A stretch of DNA of 64,000 bases from Agapetus fuscipes (Eukaryota; Arthropoda; Insecta; Trichoptera; Glossosomatidae). Each line of letters begins with the position of its first letter. Positions within the stretch are counted from its first letter, which is position 1. The position numbers and the translations under genes are program-made. A model generated the notes under the pieces. It searched no databases, was not told the origin of the DNA, and was given only the letters and a program-made list of their open reading frames with translations. The DNA is taken from assembly GCA_951799405.1 (NCBI GenBank), contig OX637337.1, forward strand, positions 16,800,347 to 16,864,346. The letters are read 5' to 3'. Below, piece by piece: positions 45,858 through 58,293 of this stretch.

Positions 45858-46139
45858 TTTCTCAAAAACTTTTATAAAAAATCGGCTTCTGCGAGACTAA
45901 ACAATGAATAGTTAGTTCTGCAATGACAAAGAAAAAATATATTTCCAAAATATACCTAGGTAGGTAGTTACACATAGATACAAAAAAACGATAAAAATGT
46001 TTTTTCGTGGTGACATTTTGCAAGTCATATTTATAATTTTTAACCTTTATAATTTAGGTACATAATTTATAAACACGTTTGATTTTTTTCATTGCTATCA
46101 CTCTTTCACTAAGACCATAAAGTTTAAGAAACAAAAACG
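45858..46139 (+). mobile_element. Second, truncated copy of the 23084-type element
   Basis: CGTTTGATTTTTTTCATTGC, TATCACTCTTTCACTAAGACC and AAGTTTAAGAAACAAAAACG match the right third of 23084-23605. The left inverted arm is missing or diverged. Confidence 0.55.
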
Positions 46140-46539
46140 AAAAGGTATACAACGCTCAGTAAAAATAAATTCATGTCGTATCAGTAGGTAGGTATACCTA
46201 CTGCCGGATTTTTTCATACAAATAAAATTAGATGTAGCAAGCATGATAGTGCGTATTGACAGCAATAATTTGTTGAGCATAATGTCTGTGGATCCCATAA
46301 TGATAATGACTTAATAAACGATCTAGATTACTATCATCACCACCATCATCATTACCTCCATTTTGTCGAAACTTACCAATTTTTGGTGACGGTTTAATGT
46401 GGCCTTTTTATGTAGGTACACCAATCACCCCTAAACCTTTTCTTACCAAGGACCTACTTTCTTGAGTTGTAAATTGTAAAAATAAAAATGGCAAGGCCTA
46501 CCATCCCACACAGGCAATTTACTTACAAACTTACTTAAT

Positions 46540-46905
46540 CCGTCTCACAAGCCTTGAAGGCTCAGGGCCTCTCGCACCGCTATCTTCAAGGATCTCTGTC
46601 TTTTGCTGCTTCCCTCCATGGCCCCCTTACTCCCAGGACTGCCGCGTCAACCTTGACAAGTCTGCCCACCGCATCCTGGGACGTACAAATAGTTTGAAGA
46701 GGCAAAATCCAAGGCATTTCTTATTATCCTGGAGTCCTCTTCACGTAATACGCGTTTGGCCCACTGAAGTCTTCTCGATTTTATAACTGACTGTTGAAAT
46801 ATGCACCTCAGTTCCTTGGTACGGATGCACCACCTGTCACCCTCAGGTACAGGTCTGAGGATGCGACTAAGCAGTTTGTTTTTGAATACCCAAAGAGGCT
46901 TTTCT
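46540..46905 (-). pseudogene. RT3 C-terminal fragment
   Basis: Minus-strand pieces: KPLWVFKNKLLSRILRPVPE, WCIRTKELRCIFQQSVIKSR, RLQWAKRVLREEDSRIIRNA, then IAVREALSLQGL. It has the WRIRTNxEL and RLRWAGHVxR pattern of a class of insect non-LTR RTs. Homologous to 3960-4205. Confidence 0.6.
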
Positions 46906-46956
46906 TGTTTCTAAGTGAGACTTCAGGCCTAAAATCTAGCCTAGTAATGGAAGTGC

Positions 46957-47150
46957 TAATCTAATCTAATCTAAGTTGCAAAGATATGTAACATTAGGTA
47001 AGGATTCACATTATATTCATTTTCACAAGCGCAGACACGTATCAGTTCGCGCTTAAACATGCCGCATGTGGAAAAAAACCGAATCACAAATGAACATACA
47101 CCCTACAACTCTTGCCGACCTTCCCTGAAACAGGGGTGACGTTATCATGT
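46957..47150 (-). repeat. Family A repeat, head missing
   Basis: (CTAAT)n tail, CATTTTCACAAGCGCAGACAC, CATGCCGCATGTGG and CCTGAAACAGGGGTGAC, then unrelated DNA. Confidence 0.75.
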
Positions 47151-47545
47151 GACCCGAGATCCATTGTGAACACAATAGGGTTTTAATGCTGAAAAGAGCA
47201 TAGCTTGCAGCTCCGATAAACGTAGGCATTAAAAATGGACCCCTCATTTAAATGGACCATTAGAGAATGGAAAAGGTAGTAAAGCTATAGGGGTGCATAG
47301 TGTGAAAACCTACAACAAAATGGCTGAAATGAGAGGTGGCGGACTGTCGCGCGGTATGAGTAAAAAAATAAGGAATATGGCGTCAAAAACTATAGACCAC
47401 TGATTGGGAACCACTGACGTAGAGTAAACAGATAATAGAGTAGGTACCCAAAAAAATACATCCATTATGTAAAAGTCTATGGGAAGTAAATAAGCCGTGG
47501 AAAATTACTTTTAGTTACTAAATGATTTTTATCTTTCAACAGTTA

Positions 47546-47625
47546 AGACCGGTCCGTGGGGCAGTGGTTGAAAGTTAATGTCACTGATTGAGAATCAAAA
47601 AGTGCATGATTTTGTTAATTATGGT
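47546..47625 (+). repeat. Weak tRNA-like head
   Basis: GACCGGTCCGTGGGGCAGTGG resembles a box A region; box B is not evident. Uncertain. Confidence 0.2.
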
Positions 47626-47944
47626 CGGTATTTGAATTTTAAGTTTTCTCGTTTCATTGTCTTGCACAATTTTCATTTTTGTCTATAATTTGTACTAATT
47701 ATGAAAGTACTGAAAGAATGCATTATTTATAAAGTAAATTTTTGTGTAAAATATGACAACCAGGTTGATAGGAAAAATTAAAATACTTTGTTATTGATTG
47801 CAAAAATCCGCATCACACAAGTGTGATGCTTGCCCGCTGAGAAAAAATCTAATTTCAAATTTCGTGCGTCCATTACCTATGGCACCTCTCTCTAAGGTAT
47901 CTCGCACGTGTGTAAATGTAGACTCTTTTATTTTCAAATAAAAG

Positions 47945-48038
47945 ACCGATCCTCCCTTAAACAGGGGTGACATTGGCAAGGTAAGCCATTTTTACAGCAT
48001 GGGTGGACAGCATCATACCAACCTATAAGTCAAGGAAG
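47945..48038 (-). repeat. Family A head half
   Basis: CCTCCCTTAAACAGGGGTGAC to ACCTATAAGTCAAGGAAG. The missing half may be the piece at 46957-47150 on the same strand, split by about 800 bp. Confidence 0.65.
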
Positions 48039-48171
48039 TGCATGAACTATGATTTGAATTTGAAGAAAACACTAAAAACCTTCAATCATTTTTGTGCCTT
48101 TTGGTGGATTTTCCTACGTTTATAATTAGTTTTGTCAAGAAATCCTATCGTAGTACAGATATACCTAATCC

Positions 48172-48222
48172 TCTGGTATGGAATGCAAGCACTCTACCAC
48201 CTGAGCTGTCGACGGACAGCAA
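48172..48222 (-). repeat. Family C SINE head fragment
   Basis: ATGGAATGCAAGCACTCTACC then ACCTGAGCTGTCGACGGAC, the antisense of box A and the anticodon-like arm. Confidence 0.6.
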
Positions 48223-48637
48223 AAATAAAATTTTGAACATCCGTTTCGAGTGCATTTAAAGCCTCTGTCTACCATGCGCAATGACAAATAGTATCTCTTC
48301 AAAGGCAGGCTAATGATTTAGTAAAAAAAATCACCTAAATATTTTTCCCAAAAAATATATGAATAGGTATTTTTTCTTTTGTGTCGCTGATGTTCTGATA
48401 TGAGAAATTTTGGCGCGTAATTATGAGAAAATGGCGGCTGCAAACAGTGTTACCAACATTAAAAAATAAATCATTTTTAGGCAATCAGCGTTATGGCAGC
48501 ACACAATGATTGTTCACGCTAATTTTTACATGAAACGTGTTTTTCTATTTGTGTAATCAAGACTTGAAGCCTGCCTTCAATTAATGCATCTAATATACGG
48601 GTAGGTATCTTTATATTTGTGTGTTACTTGGATGATT

Positions 48638-48790
48638 ACTACTCGGAACATCCGAAATGAAAGTTCTTAGAATGATCACAGGCAGAACATCGCGAGATCA
48701 CATCCGCAATGACCACATACGAAAAGCTTGTGAAATAGAGGACATATAGTGGGATGGAGCAGATCCAGGAGAGATCATGTCTCCAGAAGA
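48638..48790 (+). pseudogene. Reverse transcriptase C-terminal relic
   Basis: Frame: KMKVLRMITGRTSRDHIRND then HIRKACEIEDI and a stop. This is the MLRWMCGxTRxDxIRNExIR motif of insect non-LTR RT tails. Confidence 0.45.
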
Positions 48791-49121
48791 AACGTAAAAG
48801 ACCCGTAGGTACACATCGTAGCTAATTTGATGCTAATAGGCTGGACGTCCTCATCTTAGGATCCATGAGCCGAATACAGATGGAATGATCTGAATCAAGA
48901 ATATGGCGATAGAATTAATCTGGTTCCTGCTTTATCTACAATAAAGGTACCTATGTACCTAAGAATACAAGTAGGTACCTACCTATAATGAAAACTTGTC
49001 CCAAAATGTATGTTTCCGAAGGATTTGTATGTGTCGAGTGGCGGTTATTTATTTTCACAGCTAAGGGACAGTAAAGGCAGCCTTACGTCAACTTTATAAT
49101 TTGAGATGGAGGCTTACATGT

Positions 49122-49240
49122 TTCTTCTCCTATTCGATTGTACTTTCACATCCTCATTCAGCTTACATTTCTCTTTAACTCATTCATTCTTAACTCTATC
49201 TCTAGTTTTTCCTGTCATACTCCTCAAGTACATACTTACA
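49122..49240 (-). pseudogene. RT2-like relic
   Basis: Antisense text reads YLRSMTGKT-like and RVKNEWVKEKCKLNEDVKV-like with breaks, matching 36225-36563. Confidence 0.35.
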
Positions 49241-49591
49241 TAGGTAGGTAGTCACATCTGTTTTCTAAAAGTGGGTCGAATTTCAGTATATATGTAAGTA
49301 GATACACCCACATAAGTTTTTCAAAGTATTTTGAGATACAATAGTATCAAGATATGGCTAATATGTAACTTACGATGGGGTCGAATCGGATAGGGATGAG
49401 TAGGTAAAAGTTGCCGATACAAAAGTACATGGTTTCATTTCGGGACTTCGATGTGAAACGACTTCAAACTATTGCGGACCTGAGACAGCAGTTATTCCAT
49501 CAGGATTTGTTGAGCGGAAACCGCAGAGGCGTCTCCACAGTTTTTGATGATGCCTCCAAATATCCTGGAATTAGGGAAATAATCTGTTCGT

Positions 49592-49828
49592 TGACAAATA
49601 GGTTAGTGTGAGGCTGACCCGCCATGCTGTAAAAACTTGGTTCATGTTTGTCAATGCTAGCACGATTTCAGGAAAGGCGGCAGGAGTTGCAGGTCTATGT
49701 TTATATGAGGTTTGCTTTATTTTGTAAGTAAGCACGCGAACTTACATGTGTCTGCTTGTAAGCGCATACTTAAATATGAGCCATAAATGTCAATAATATA
49801 TCTTTGTAACTTAGATTAAAGATAGATT
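49592..49828 (+). repeat. Family A repeat
   Basis: TGACAAATAGGTTAGTGTGAG, GGCAGGAGTTGCAGG, ACTTACATGTGTCTGCTTG and TTTGTAACTTAGATTAAAG. Confidence 0.75.
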
Positions 49829-49871
49829 ATGGGAGATCATATGGTACTTATTTACTGGCAATATACCTACT

Positions 49872-50112
49872 TAGTTCAGTTGATATCTCAGTTGGTAGAA
49901 TGCTTGCGTTCCATATATATCCTCACCAAGGGTGTCAGAAATATTTTTCTGTTTCAGTGTTTATTTAAAAACCCAGACTCGAAATGCCATAAGGTTTTAC
50001 TGAGCCTTTACAATAAAGGAGAACCAGCCCCCTTGGGAGCTGAGAAACCTCAATTTCAAGTGAAGTGGTTGGCGTATGGCCAGATATACGTGCACCTTGG
50101 TTGCGTCTTCTG
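49872..50112 (+). repeat. Family C SINE lacking box B
   Basis: TTGATATCTCAGTTGG and TAGAATGCTTGCGTTCC, a deletion over box B, CCAAGGGTGTCAGAAAT, GGAGAACCAGCCCCC and CAAGTGAAGTGGTTGGCG. Confidence 0.65.
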
Positions 50113-50900
50113 AACCTGAAAAACGTTGATGATTTTCATTTCTATTGACGAATGAGTTTTGAAATAATGAAGAACTTTTCGTTGCGCCCATAGTGGATGG
50201 ACCGGTCACATTGGTAGCGGTGGATGGAGGCGGGGTAGGTAAGCCAGGAATATGAGACTTTCGCAGATAAAAACTAACGACTTTGGGACAATGCGAGCGA
50301 TACACAGCAAGCTCTGACAGGGACAGGGCGAGGAAACATGACGCCTTGGGTGAATGGACAAAAAATGTGAACAAGAACCATCATCAGCATTGGGGTGACA
50401 CAACAGGGAGAGTTCTGGATTTGTTTTGTCCCTCCGTAAATGTACACACTTTTGAGAATTTCAATAATTATTATTCCAATAGAATTTGCGTTCCAATGTC
50501 CACGATGAAAGATAAACTTTTAATCTTTATTGAAACGTCTATTCATTATAATATCATCATCTATCATCATAGTGTGAGTCCTAGTCTATCTGTAATTTTT
50601 AGAAGTTTTGGCATCTTTTAAAATAAACTTCAAGTTAAAGGCGAAGATGACAGTCGACCTACGGCTCATAGCCTTTATAAAGCACAAATGATATCAGCTG
50701 TTTATCTATCTATTGCCCTGGGGCATGACAATCCCTTACTCTCCCGCAGCCGGCCCTGGCACTTGCCTTGCTTTGCTTTGATTCCTGGAACATCCCACCG
50801 CGCTATCAGCTGTATGAGGCTGCGCACATTTCATACACGAGTGTTATCCATACTGCCCGGAGTATAAGCCGTTACGTGTGCACTCTGCCAGCGCGTTTCA
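50113..50900. other. No recognised gene
   Basis: Contains a moderately GC-rich patch (50190-50400) with open frames on both strands, none recognisable and none with plausible splice borders. Confidence 0.25.
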
Positions 50901-50904
50901 CGAA

Positions 50905-50975
50905 CATTGTTTGGAAACTGAGTGTGGTAAGATGCTACATTTCGTCCCCCCAATGCTTGTTTGGTCTATCTATTT
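50905..50975 (+). pseudogene. Short RT5-like fragment
   Basis: Frame KLSVVRCYISSPQCLFG resembles RLRMVRCYIFPIVVYG of RT5. Very short. Confidence 0.3.
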
Positions 50976-51007
50976 GTCTCAAGAATCACATTCTACAAAT
51001 CTGAGCT

Positions 51008-51165
51008 AAGAAATAAACGGAAAGCGCGATAATGTGAGAGTTGTTTTTAATATTTTCATAATCAATTCATTGTATTCATGATGGATACAGTACCTACACA
51101 TACAAACATTACTCATGTGAATTTACCTCTGTTGGAGATAGGACAACCAATGAACTTAAGCAAGT
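51008..51165 (+). repeat. Family C variant body
   Basis: GCGCGATAATGTGAGAG, TTTTAATATTTTCATAATC and ACATTACTCATGTGAATT match 12953-13080, defining a SINE body variant. Confidence 0.5.
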
Positions 51166-51839
51166 AAATACCGTGGTAAAGGGGCAATCTGTTCCATGTA
51201 GGTATGTTTTTTAAGGACATCAAATACGAAATATAGCATAAATAATAAGCAGTACTTATTACAACAAAATGTTTTAAAAAAGTACCTAGGTACCAAACAA
51301 ATATTTATTTGGGTATGAGTTCCGAAATGCACTGCGAATTTCTGGCGCCATTTGCACAAGCGTCCTTAGAGTGACTTCACCACGAAACGTCGCTATACTC
51401 ATCATCATCATCAATTTCCATTCATCCTCATGTAAAAGAATCTCCAAAAAAACACTGAAGAGGCGCAAAAGGAAGAAGAAATACAACTTTAACACTCGCT
51501 AGAGATGCTATTTTAGTTTCCGTACACTTTTCGGTAAACACGATCGTTGGGTGAGGCTGTATACTCGGGGTAGGTACAGAGTTTGTGATATTAGAGCCGA
51601 TACTAATTCAATCCGTGTATGACAATAAAGCAGCGCGCTGGAACAGGATATCAGAAATTGGAATCAGAAGCGCCGCCGAGTGTGGTCAGCCTACCTATAC
51701 TTACTTCCATATACCCAGTCTAGATATCACCCCCGGTATATTCTGTAGCCCTAATACTTTTTACTTCAGTTTTCTCTGCCGTTTGATTGGTTTTTGGTTT
51801 GATTCTGTTTTCTGAGTAAGAGGCAAAGGATCAACCCCT

Positions 51840-51885
51840 TGTTGTAGGTAGGTACCTACTACCTACCTACCTACTGTATTGCATT
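51840..51885. repeat. TACCTACC microsatellite
   Basis: GTAGGTAGGTACCTACTACC followed by more TACC units. Similar tracts occur at 52100, 52498, 55460, 56062 and 57085. Confidence 0.7.
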
Positions 51886-52677
51886 TGAACATTAATCTCT
51901 TTATATTTTCGATGGTTTGTGAATTAGTACTGCGAAAATTCATTAATATGTCATCAAGATTTAATGAAAAAACTGAGGACCGAAATCGTTGTCTTTTTTT
52001 ACCTACCTAAATGAGTGAAAATAAATAGTGGTAGGTACCTACAATGAATAGGCAATGAAGTCCTGACGAATTTTAACAATATTTTAAACTTTGTGTCAAT
52101 AAAGGTACCTACCTACCTATTCAAAAGGCGCGTGCATAGGGTGTAGGCAAATACATTTCAGAGTAAATATTTTCTCTCATTCCTTTAAAATAACTCATTT
52201 GAAATTGACTGAAGTGCTTACAATGGCTCCAATCGAACTTAACTTTAAAATTTTAAATCTGAATATCAAGCTTAAATGGATGTTTACCATATCTTGCTTA
52301 CCTATTAATCGCCTGTGCCTGTATGGGATGCACGCCCCTGCTATTAGCCGTTTGATGTCATATAAATTGTTTATTTTAGTTCTTAAGTTTACTATTTCAG
52401 GTCATTTTGGAATGTCAAATATTCTCCATAATAATTGTATGGAGAACATTTTGACAACAAGATCAGCTGTTCACGACCATGTTTTATCGCTTTACATCTA
52501 CCTACCTATAGGTAGGTAGGTATCTAGGTATGATCGGTTGATATGTCGAGACTTCTCATCCTGGAACCTTTATTTTATTATCATTAATATGTTATACCAT
52601 TTTTCAAAAATTTTAAAGCAGAAGAAAAATTTGTGAGAAAAATTAAATCCAGTAATTAGTTGTTTGTTTTGTGGTGG

Positions 52678-52790
52678 GATGTTCTGTCTCTGTCTCGCAG
52701 TCACCGCCCAAGGCGACGCCCCCTGGGAGTGAGAAAGACAAACATAGACCACTCACTCACTCGGCACTGTCAACACCGGCTTGACAAAAT
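52678..52790. promoter_or_regulatory. GC-rich island with a CTCF-like core
   Basis: A short GC-rich segment between AT-rich flanks. It carries CGCCCCCTGGG (52717-52727), which resembles the core of CTCF sites, and a run of CACTCA repeats. It is the second of three such islands upstream of the T-box-like exon. An insulator or enhancer role is inference. Confidence 0.25.
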
Positions 52791-53007
52791 ACATGATTTA
52801 GTACAAAATGACGGGTCAGATGATGACAACTTTTGGCATATTTCTTGTTTTGTTTTTCGATGGAATTATATTGTTTGCTTGTAGATATAAAATTGACAGT
52901 TAAAAATTATTTTAATTGTCTTTTAATTTTTTTAGTCATAATCGCGAAGTGTTCGAGCGGTCAATTTTCATTCAATGTTAGAGGACTAGTAGGTACATAG
53001 GTTCTGA

Positions 53008-53275
53008 CCTCCACCAAGGGTGCCAGAAATGATTTAGATCCCTACCATTTCGTTGTTTATTTCAAACTCAAAATCAAAATACCCGCAAGATTTACTCAGC
53101 CTTCAAAATAAATGATAACTTACTCCTTCTAGAGCTGGGACACTCCCACTTTAAGTTGTTAGTGAACCTACGTCTAGCCATATTACCTGTGAAAATAAAT
53201 AGGTTCCACACCTTTGGTCAAACCGCGGGAAAAAGTCTCACTGTAGTATCTATATGCAGCTTAGTTGCGTATTTT
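53008..53275 (+). repeat. Family C SINE body
   Basis: CCACCAAGGGTGCCAGAAATG, ATTTACTCAGCCTTCAAAAT, ATTACCTGTGAAAATAAATAG and GCAGCTTAGTTGCG. The head is mostly lost. Confidence 0.65.
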
Positions 53276-53961
53276 TTGTTCAAAATGGTTCAATACTTAG
53301 ATATTAAAGTGTCTTATTAAAAAAATCATCCAACTTTTATAGTACTTAGGCTAAGTACATAGGTATCTAACAAAATACCCTGAATAATGTTAAAAATAAG
53401 CCTGAACATTTTTTGCATAAACATGTTCACAGCAACTGCATTTGATATCAGGCACATCAGATGCATCACAAGATGTTTATCGTCACCTCACTCTTTCTTG
53501 CAATTTCTTTACAAAACACAACTAGTGCGAATGGGACCACCGTTGAAGTAATCGTTCCCTTCTGAAATCTCTCTCAGACGCAGGGCAAAAAATGAATTAC
53601 AAAATGCATTTTTATATTAAATGCAATTATGGGTAACGCCGTTTAAATTTGTACCATAACTGTCGACCGGCAAGATTCAAGAAAACGAAAACATCGTGAG
53701 TTAAATTAAGGTCTATTCAAAATGACGGACAGGTTCGAAAAATTAGGTTTTTTTACAATTCGATATCTCATTTCTTTTTTCGACGACGAATACAAGATTT
53801 TATAGCAGTTCGTAAACACTGTTCAGTAAAAAATATAAGAGCACCATTTTGAATGTCTATAAATATGAATGTTGTTTGTCTATGAATGTTTAATAAAAAT
53901 ATGAATACGCACATTTAATAACTACCTAAAATCGTTCGTTTATTGTATTTCAATAAGTTTC

Positions 53962-54190
53962 CTTGACTTATAGGTTAGTATGAAGCTGACCACTCATACT
54001 GTAAAAAATGGTTCACTTTACCAATGTTACCATTGTGTCAGGTAAGGTCGGCAAGAGTTGCAGGGTTTATGTTCATTTGAGATTGGGTTTTATATTTTAT
54101 TTTAGGTTCACATGCAGCATGTTTAAGTACGAACTTAAAGTCTTAAATGCAATATATTTTTGTAACTTAGATTATAGATTATCATAGATT
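53962..54190 (+). repeat. Family A repeat, near complete
   Basis: CCTTGACTTATAGGTTAGTA head, CGGCAAGAGTTGCAGGG, a shortened CGTGTCTG block and tail AACTTAGATTATAGATTATC. Confidence 0.8.
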
Positions 54191-56330
54191 TAGATAGATA
54201 GGCAATGTTTTTTTTTGCGTACATTTTTCACAGTATCCAGCACCGATATAAAAATTGGGTACCTCTGTGGTCCAAATTTCATTTAATCGTTTAGCCCACA
54301 GATCACGGAATAAACCTTTTTGCTATTTTGAATAACAAACATCAAACGGTGCATTTAAAATATTAATAGCATGTAGTAAGGTTGATTAGATAGTTTTATG
54401 TTTCAATTAGGTACGTAAATGTTATTTGTTAGTCAACCATAAATTAACGGTAAGTAGGTGTATTTTTTTAAACCTACGTGAATACACCTTAATACTGGTA
54501 ACATACGGTAAAGATTGTAAATAAAAAACCGCCCGACATTACCTTAAACTTGTGCCATTTGAAAAATAATACTGTCAGCAATGATAAAAACATACAATCA
54601 TTAGAAGAATTAATGGATCTAAGTAAAAAATATACAACTGACAAAATATTCGAATACATACCTTAATAATGCCAAGCTAACTTCCACTCAAAACACACAC
54701 GACAAATTCCCGAGTCTGATGTAAACGTTCTCAAAAGAAAATGAAGGTATCGAATGAGTTTTTTTGTGTTGTCCACACTACATCAAAGAGTTACCATACG
54801 TGAATAAATACTTAAGATTGCAAGATTTTTGTCAGTTCCAATGGAATTGGTAACATACTAAAAGAAAAATTTCGGAGCCAAAAATGGAGACAACCCTTAG
54901 CAATCAATATTTCGTGTTTAAATAAGTAAATATTATTGTGGCTAGTACAGAAAATGAAAGATACGTTACTAAGGTATATGCAAAAATACTCGATTTTAAA
55001 AACGTTTGACTATTTTGATCGTATCATGCCATCAAAGGGTTAAAACCGGGTTGCGGACATGTAAAATTTGTATGGGAATGGAAAAAAGGCGTTTTTGTTT
55101 TATTTTTTAATTACATCGCCACTTAATGCTTTTTGCAGTTTTTTTTTGTATTTCGATACGTTTTTTATTTACTTTACTCTGATAATTTTAGAATTCAGTA
55201 GAGTTCACCAGTTTTTATGAAAAAGCTGAAAATCATTAGGGGACACACGCACAAGACAAAAGGTACAAATTTCGACGGCGATACCCTTATGGCTTTTACA
55301 GTCAGAATAAATAAGGGTTACATTAGGAAAATAAATATTATTGAAGGGTACTTACCACTACCTATATATATTTTTAAATATCTACCCTTTTCTTAGACGA
55401 GGCATTATAATTTTTTTTTTCTACTTAATTTAGGGGCGTGCATGCCACACAGCCACATGCATCTATAAGGTAGGTAAAAATAATTTAAGAAATGCGTTTA
55501 CCATTGACACCAAGATTAAAAATTATGCTTCATTTTGGACGCGACTGACAATATTATCTGGGTAGGTATTATTCAGATAGATAAAACTACAGTAGGCATT
55601 ATTTTTAAAGGCATTATACCTATTCATTGAAAAAATATTACCTATACCTATTTTATAGGTAGACACATATAATTAAAAAATAGAGCAGGAACGTTCATAG
55701 CATAGGAGAAATCTTGTCTTCTAATATTGATAGTTATATTAATAATAAATACAAAGATGAGTAGAAAGCAGGCGCGTGCATTGGATATGGGCAAATAGGT
55801 AGATACATTTCAGATAAAAAAAAAATCCTTTCGCTTTAAAATAACACATAGGTAAAAATTAAAGTTATGCTTTAATAATCCCTAACTAAAAATGTGCCAT
55901 AAATAAATGGCTGATTAATAAAAAGTATTTAATAGGAAAGCAATCAAACTGAGAAAACAAGGAAAACGAATTAGAAAAGGTTAGAAAAATTATCTGATTT
56001 TTGTACAAAATGAATGGAGTTACTTTGTTTGCAACTCACGCGACGCTCTTTTATCCACCTTAGGTAGGTACCTACATTTAAGTTCAAACTGTGGTTAACC
56101 GTGCGTGTTATTTACTGCATTATTTTTCATTTTCAAAATCCAACTCATATTGTTGGTAAATAAAGTGGTAAATATTTCCAATATTGCTAAACTAAATGGT
56201 AAATATTGCCGATTTTTAATTTCATGAACTAATAAAAGTCTTTTAGATTGTATGAAATATTTAAAAAAACTACTAATATAATTTCACGTTAATAAAAAAA
56301 ACAAAAAGAAATAACCTGTTTACAAGAAAA
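54191..56330. other. No gene seen; AT-rich DNA upstream of the T-box-like exon
   Basis: Few repeats of the families above, many TAGGTA words, no coding frame of note. Possible regulatory DNA, but nothing specific can be shown. Confidence 0.3.
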
Positions 56331-56333
56331 CAA

Positions 56334-56470
56334 GAAAGTGGGCGGAGCTTGGCTAGGCCACGCCCTCCTCCACCAATGGGAGGAGGGGACACCACGTGGC
56401 CGCCCCCCGCGCCCCGCCCCCCCAGGCGGGTCACTCCTCCCCGACATGTTGTCAGTAACAGCGCGAACGC
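56334..56470. promoter_or_regulatory. GC-rich island with GC/CACCC boxes, E-box and CCAAT
   Basis: A GC-rich block in very AT-rich DNA about 1.8 kb upstream of the T-box-like exon. It contains AGGCCACGCCC (KLF/Sp-like CACCC box), CCAAT (56373-56377), the palindromic E-box CACGTG (56393-56398), clustered CCGCCCC-type boxes, and TCAGT (56452-56456), which fits an arthropod initiator. No TATA box or good DPE is visible. An open frame runs across it on the minus strand, but it is GC/Pro low complexity and recalls no family. It could be the promoter or 5' UTR of the downstream gene, or an enhancer. Function is inferred from composition and motifs only. Confidence 0.4.
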
Positions 56471-56845
56471 CTAGAAAGCAAGGGCGGACCAAATAATACA
56501 AAATACGTACGGAAAATATACATTTACGATTTTCCGAAAAAGTCGAAAAAAAATAATTTGAATTCGGTCTCAAATTTTTTTTTGTACGGGAATTTTAAAG
56601 TGAAAACTGTGTCTTGATTTTTCTTGTCGAATAAAATCTCGGAGAGTGCGGTTTGTGAAAATGTGCTTAAAATGTTTAATTATGAATTGTTTTTTTGTGT
56701 GTCTGAATTACATTCGTACATTTATTTTTAATTTTTAATTTATGTGCTGTGATTTTTGTTATTTTTTTTTACGTAGGTATCTACGTGTGTTTTTATAATT
56801 ATTTTTTTGATGTTGAAAATATTTATTATGGGCTTGTAAGGGTTT

Positions 56846-57032
56846 TTACACCAGGTTCACTTTTTCAGTATCACCCCAGTTTCAGGAAAGAGTGGCAAAA
56901 GTTCGGGGCTTAGGTAGGTACGTTTATTTGAGTTTGGGATTTTTGGGATATTTTTTAAATTGCACGATGTGCATGTCTGCTTGTGAGCATAAATTTAAAT
57001 GTCAATATATCCTTGCAACTTAGATTTTATGT
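56846..57032 (+). repeat. Family A repeat, diverged
   Basis: ACACCAGGTTCACTTTTTC, CACCCCAGTTTCAGG, GCATGTCTGCTTGTGAGC and TCCTTGCAACTTAGATTTTA. Confidence 0.65.
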
Positions 57033-57240
57033 TACACGAGCCATATTTAGGAGCTTAGCCAGGCACATGCAATGGGTAGAGGCAATTAGGTAGGTAGGTA
57101 CCTTTCACAATAAATGTAGGTTTTCCCCTTTAAATAATTCATTACAAATTAATTGGAGTTCTAGAAATGTATAAGTAAGTAGTATTAAACCAAATATTTT
57201 AATTTTCAATCTTAATATTGAGGATTAGTCAAAGTCATTA

Positions 57241-57370
57241 GCCATCCGTCTCTGTTGGTTGCCATCCTCTTGAGCTGCGAAAAGGAACAGACATTCATGA
57301 GACGTTGAAAACTCTGGAAGAATGAAGTTTGTGGCGGACCTCTTGTTCGTCTTCTCAAATTTTTTCTTTC
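57241..57370 (-). pseudogene. Possible RT C-terminal relic
   Basis: Minus strand: RRRTRGPPQTSFFQSFQ then QLKRMATNRDGWLMT, reminiscent of the LxRMAxNRxxW tail of insect non-LTR RTs. Weak. Confidence 0.3.
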
Positions 57371-58260
57371 GATAATGTTGCTAAGAAAGGTGCTATGTCT
57401 ATTTGAGTGTTTTTTTTAGTTTGATAGACTCACAAAATGTTATTTTACCAAAGATAGCTATGTTTTGTCAATTTGGTGATCCACCATAGATAGGTACATT
57501 TATTGAAGCAGAACCTCAACAAAGGCAAATGGTGGCTTGCGTTGTTTTTTAATTAATTACAAAAGAGGTCCTGGAGTAGATCTCAACTGAGCTGAAATGA
57601 TTTTCAGCTGCAGAAGACCTTTAGACGCAAAACATGCACTTGTTTGTGCAGTAGGTACCTAGAACAGATTTGTTCAATAAATTAATATCTGGTCTTGCAG
57701 GAACTAGAAAAAAATCAATTTGATCGCCTACCTATGCTTCAATTGCAATGCACATCCCTGCTTGCCAAGTGTTTCGATTTTTTGTTAGTATAAAATGTAG
57801 GCACATACTCAATACTCATGCTCAGAAATAAAGTTTCACGAATTGCTCACTGTCAAGTAAATTGAAATTTAGGTAGGACAAGTATGTCAGATCAGCTTGT
57901 GTACAATATATTCCTTTATTTTATAAATAAATTGAAATACTTTTAGGTATCTAAAGCATTTTGCAAATAAGTACATACTGAAAAAGGCATTAAAATTATC
58001 AGCATAACATGAACTAATAAAAACAAGAATTAATTGACAAATTTCAACTCAAAAGCTCGGATATTTTGTCGCAATGTTATCAGAGTACCTAATATGAACT
58101 AAAATCGAGTGTACCTACATATCTATACCTACTGATAATTTCTACACAAATGTATGGTTATGAGTAACAGGGAAACATGAACTAAAAACAAGTGATTACT
58201 GACAAGTTTCTCTGCAAAAGCTTGGTTATTAGCATTTGCCGAATATGATCTAAACAGGAG
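57371..58260. other. No repeat or gene recognised immediately upstream of the exon
   Basis: AT-rich. Contains two related blocks, TAACATGAACTAATAAAAAC (about 58005) and AAACATGAACTAAAAACAAG (about 58172), a local direct duplication of about 100 bp (GACAAATTTC/GACAAGTTTC, CAAAAGCT). It could hold the promoter. Confidence 0.35.
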
Positions 58261-58293
58261 TCAGTTTAGTGGTCCACTGTCGTGGCGGAGCTA

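Noticed and set aside
56289..56573. 94-codon minus-strand frame as a gene
   Set aside because: It is a translation of GC boxes (Pro/Gly/Arg low complexity) in a promoter-like island.
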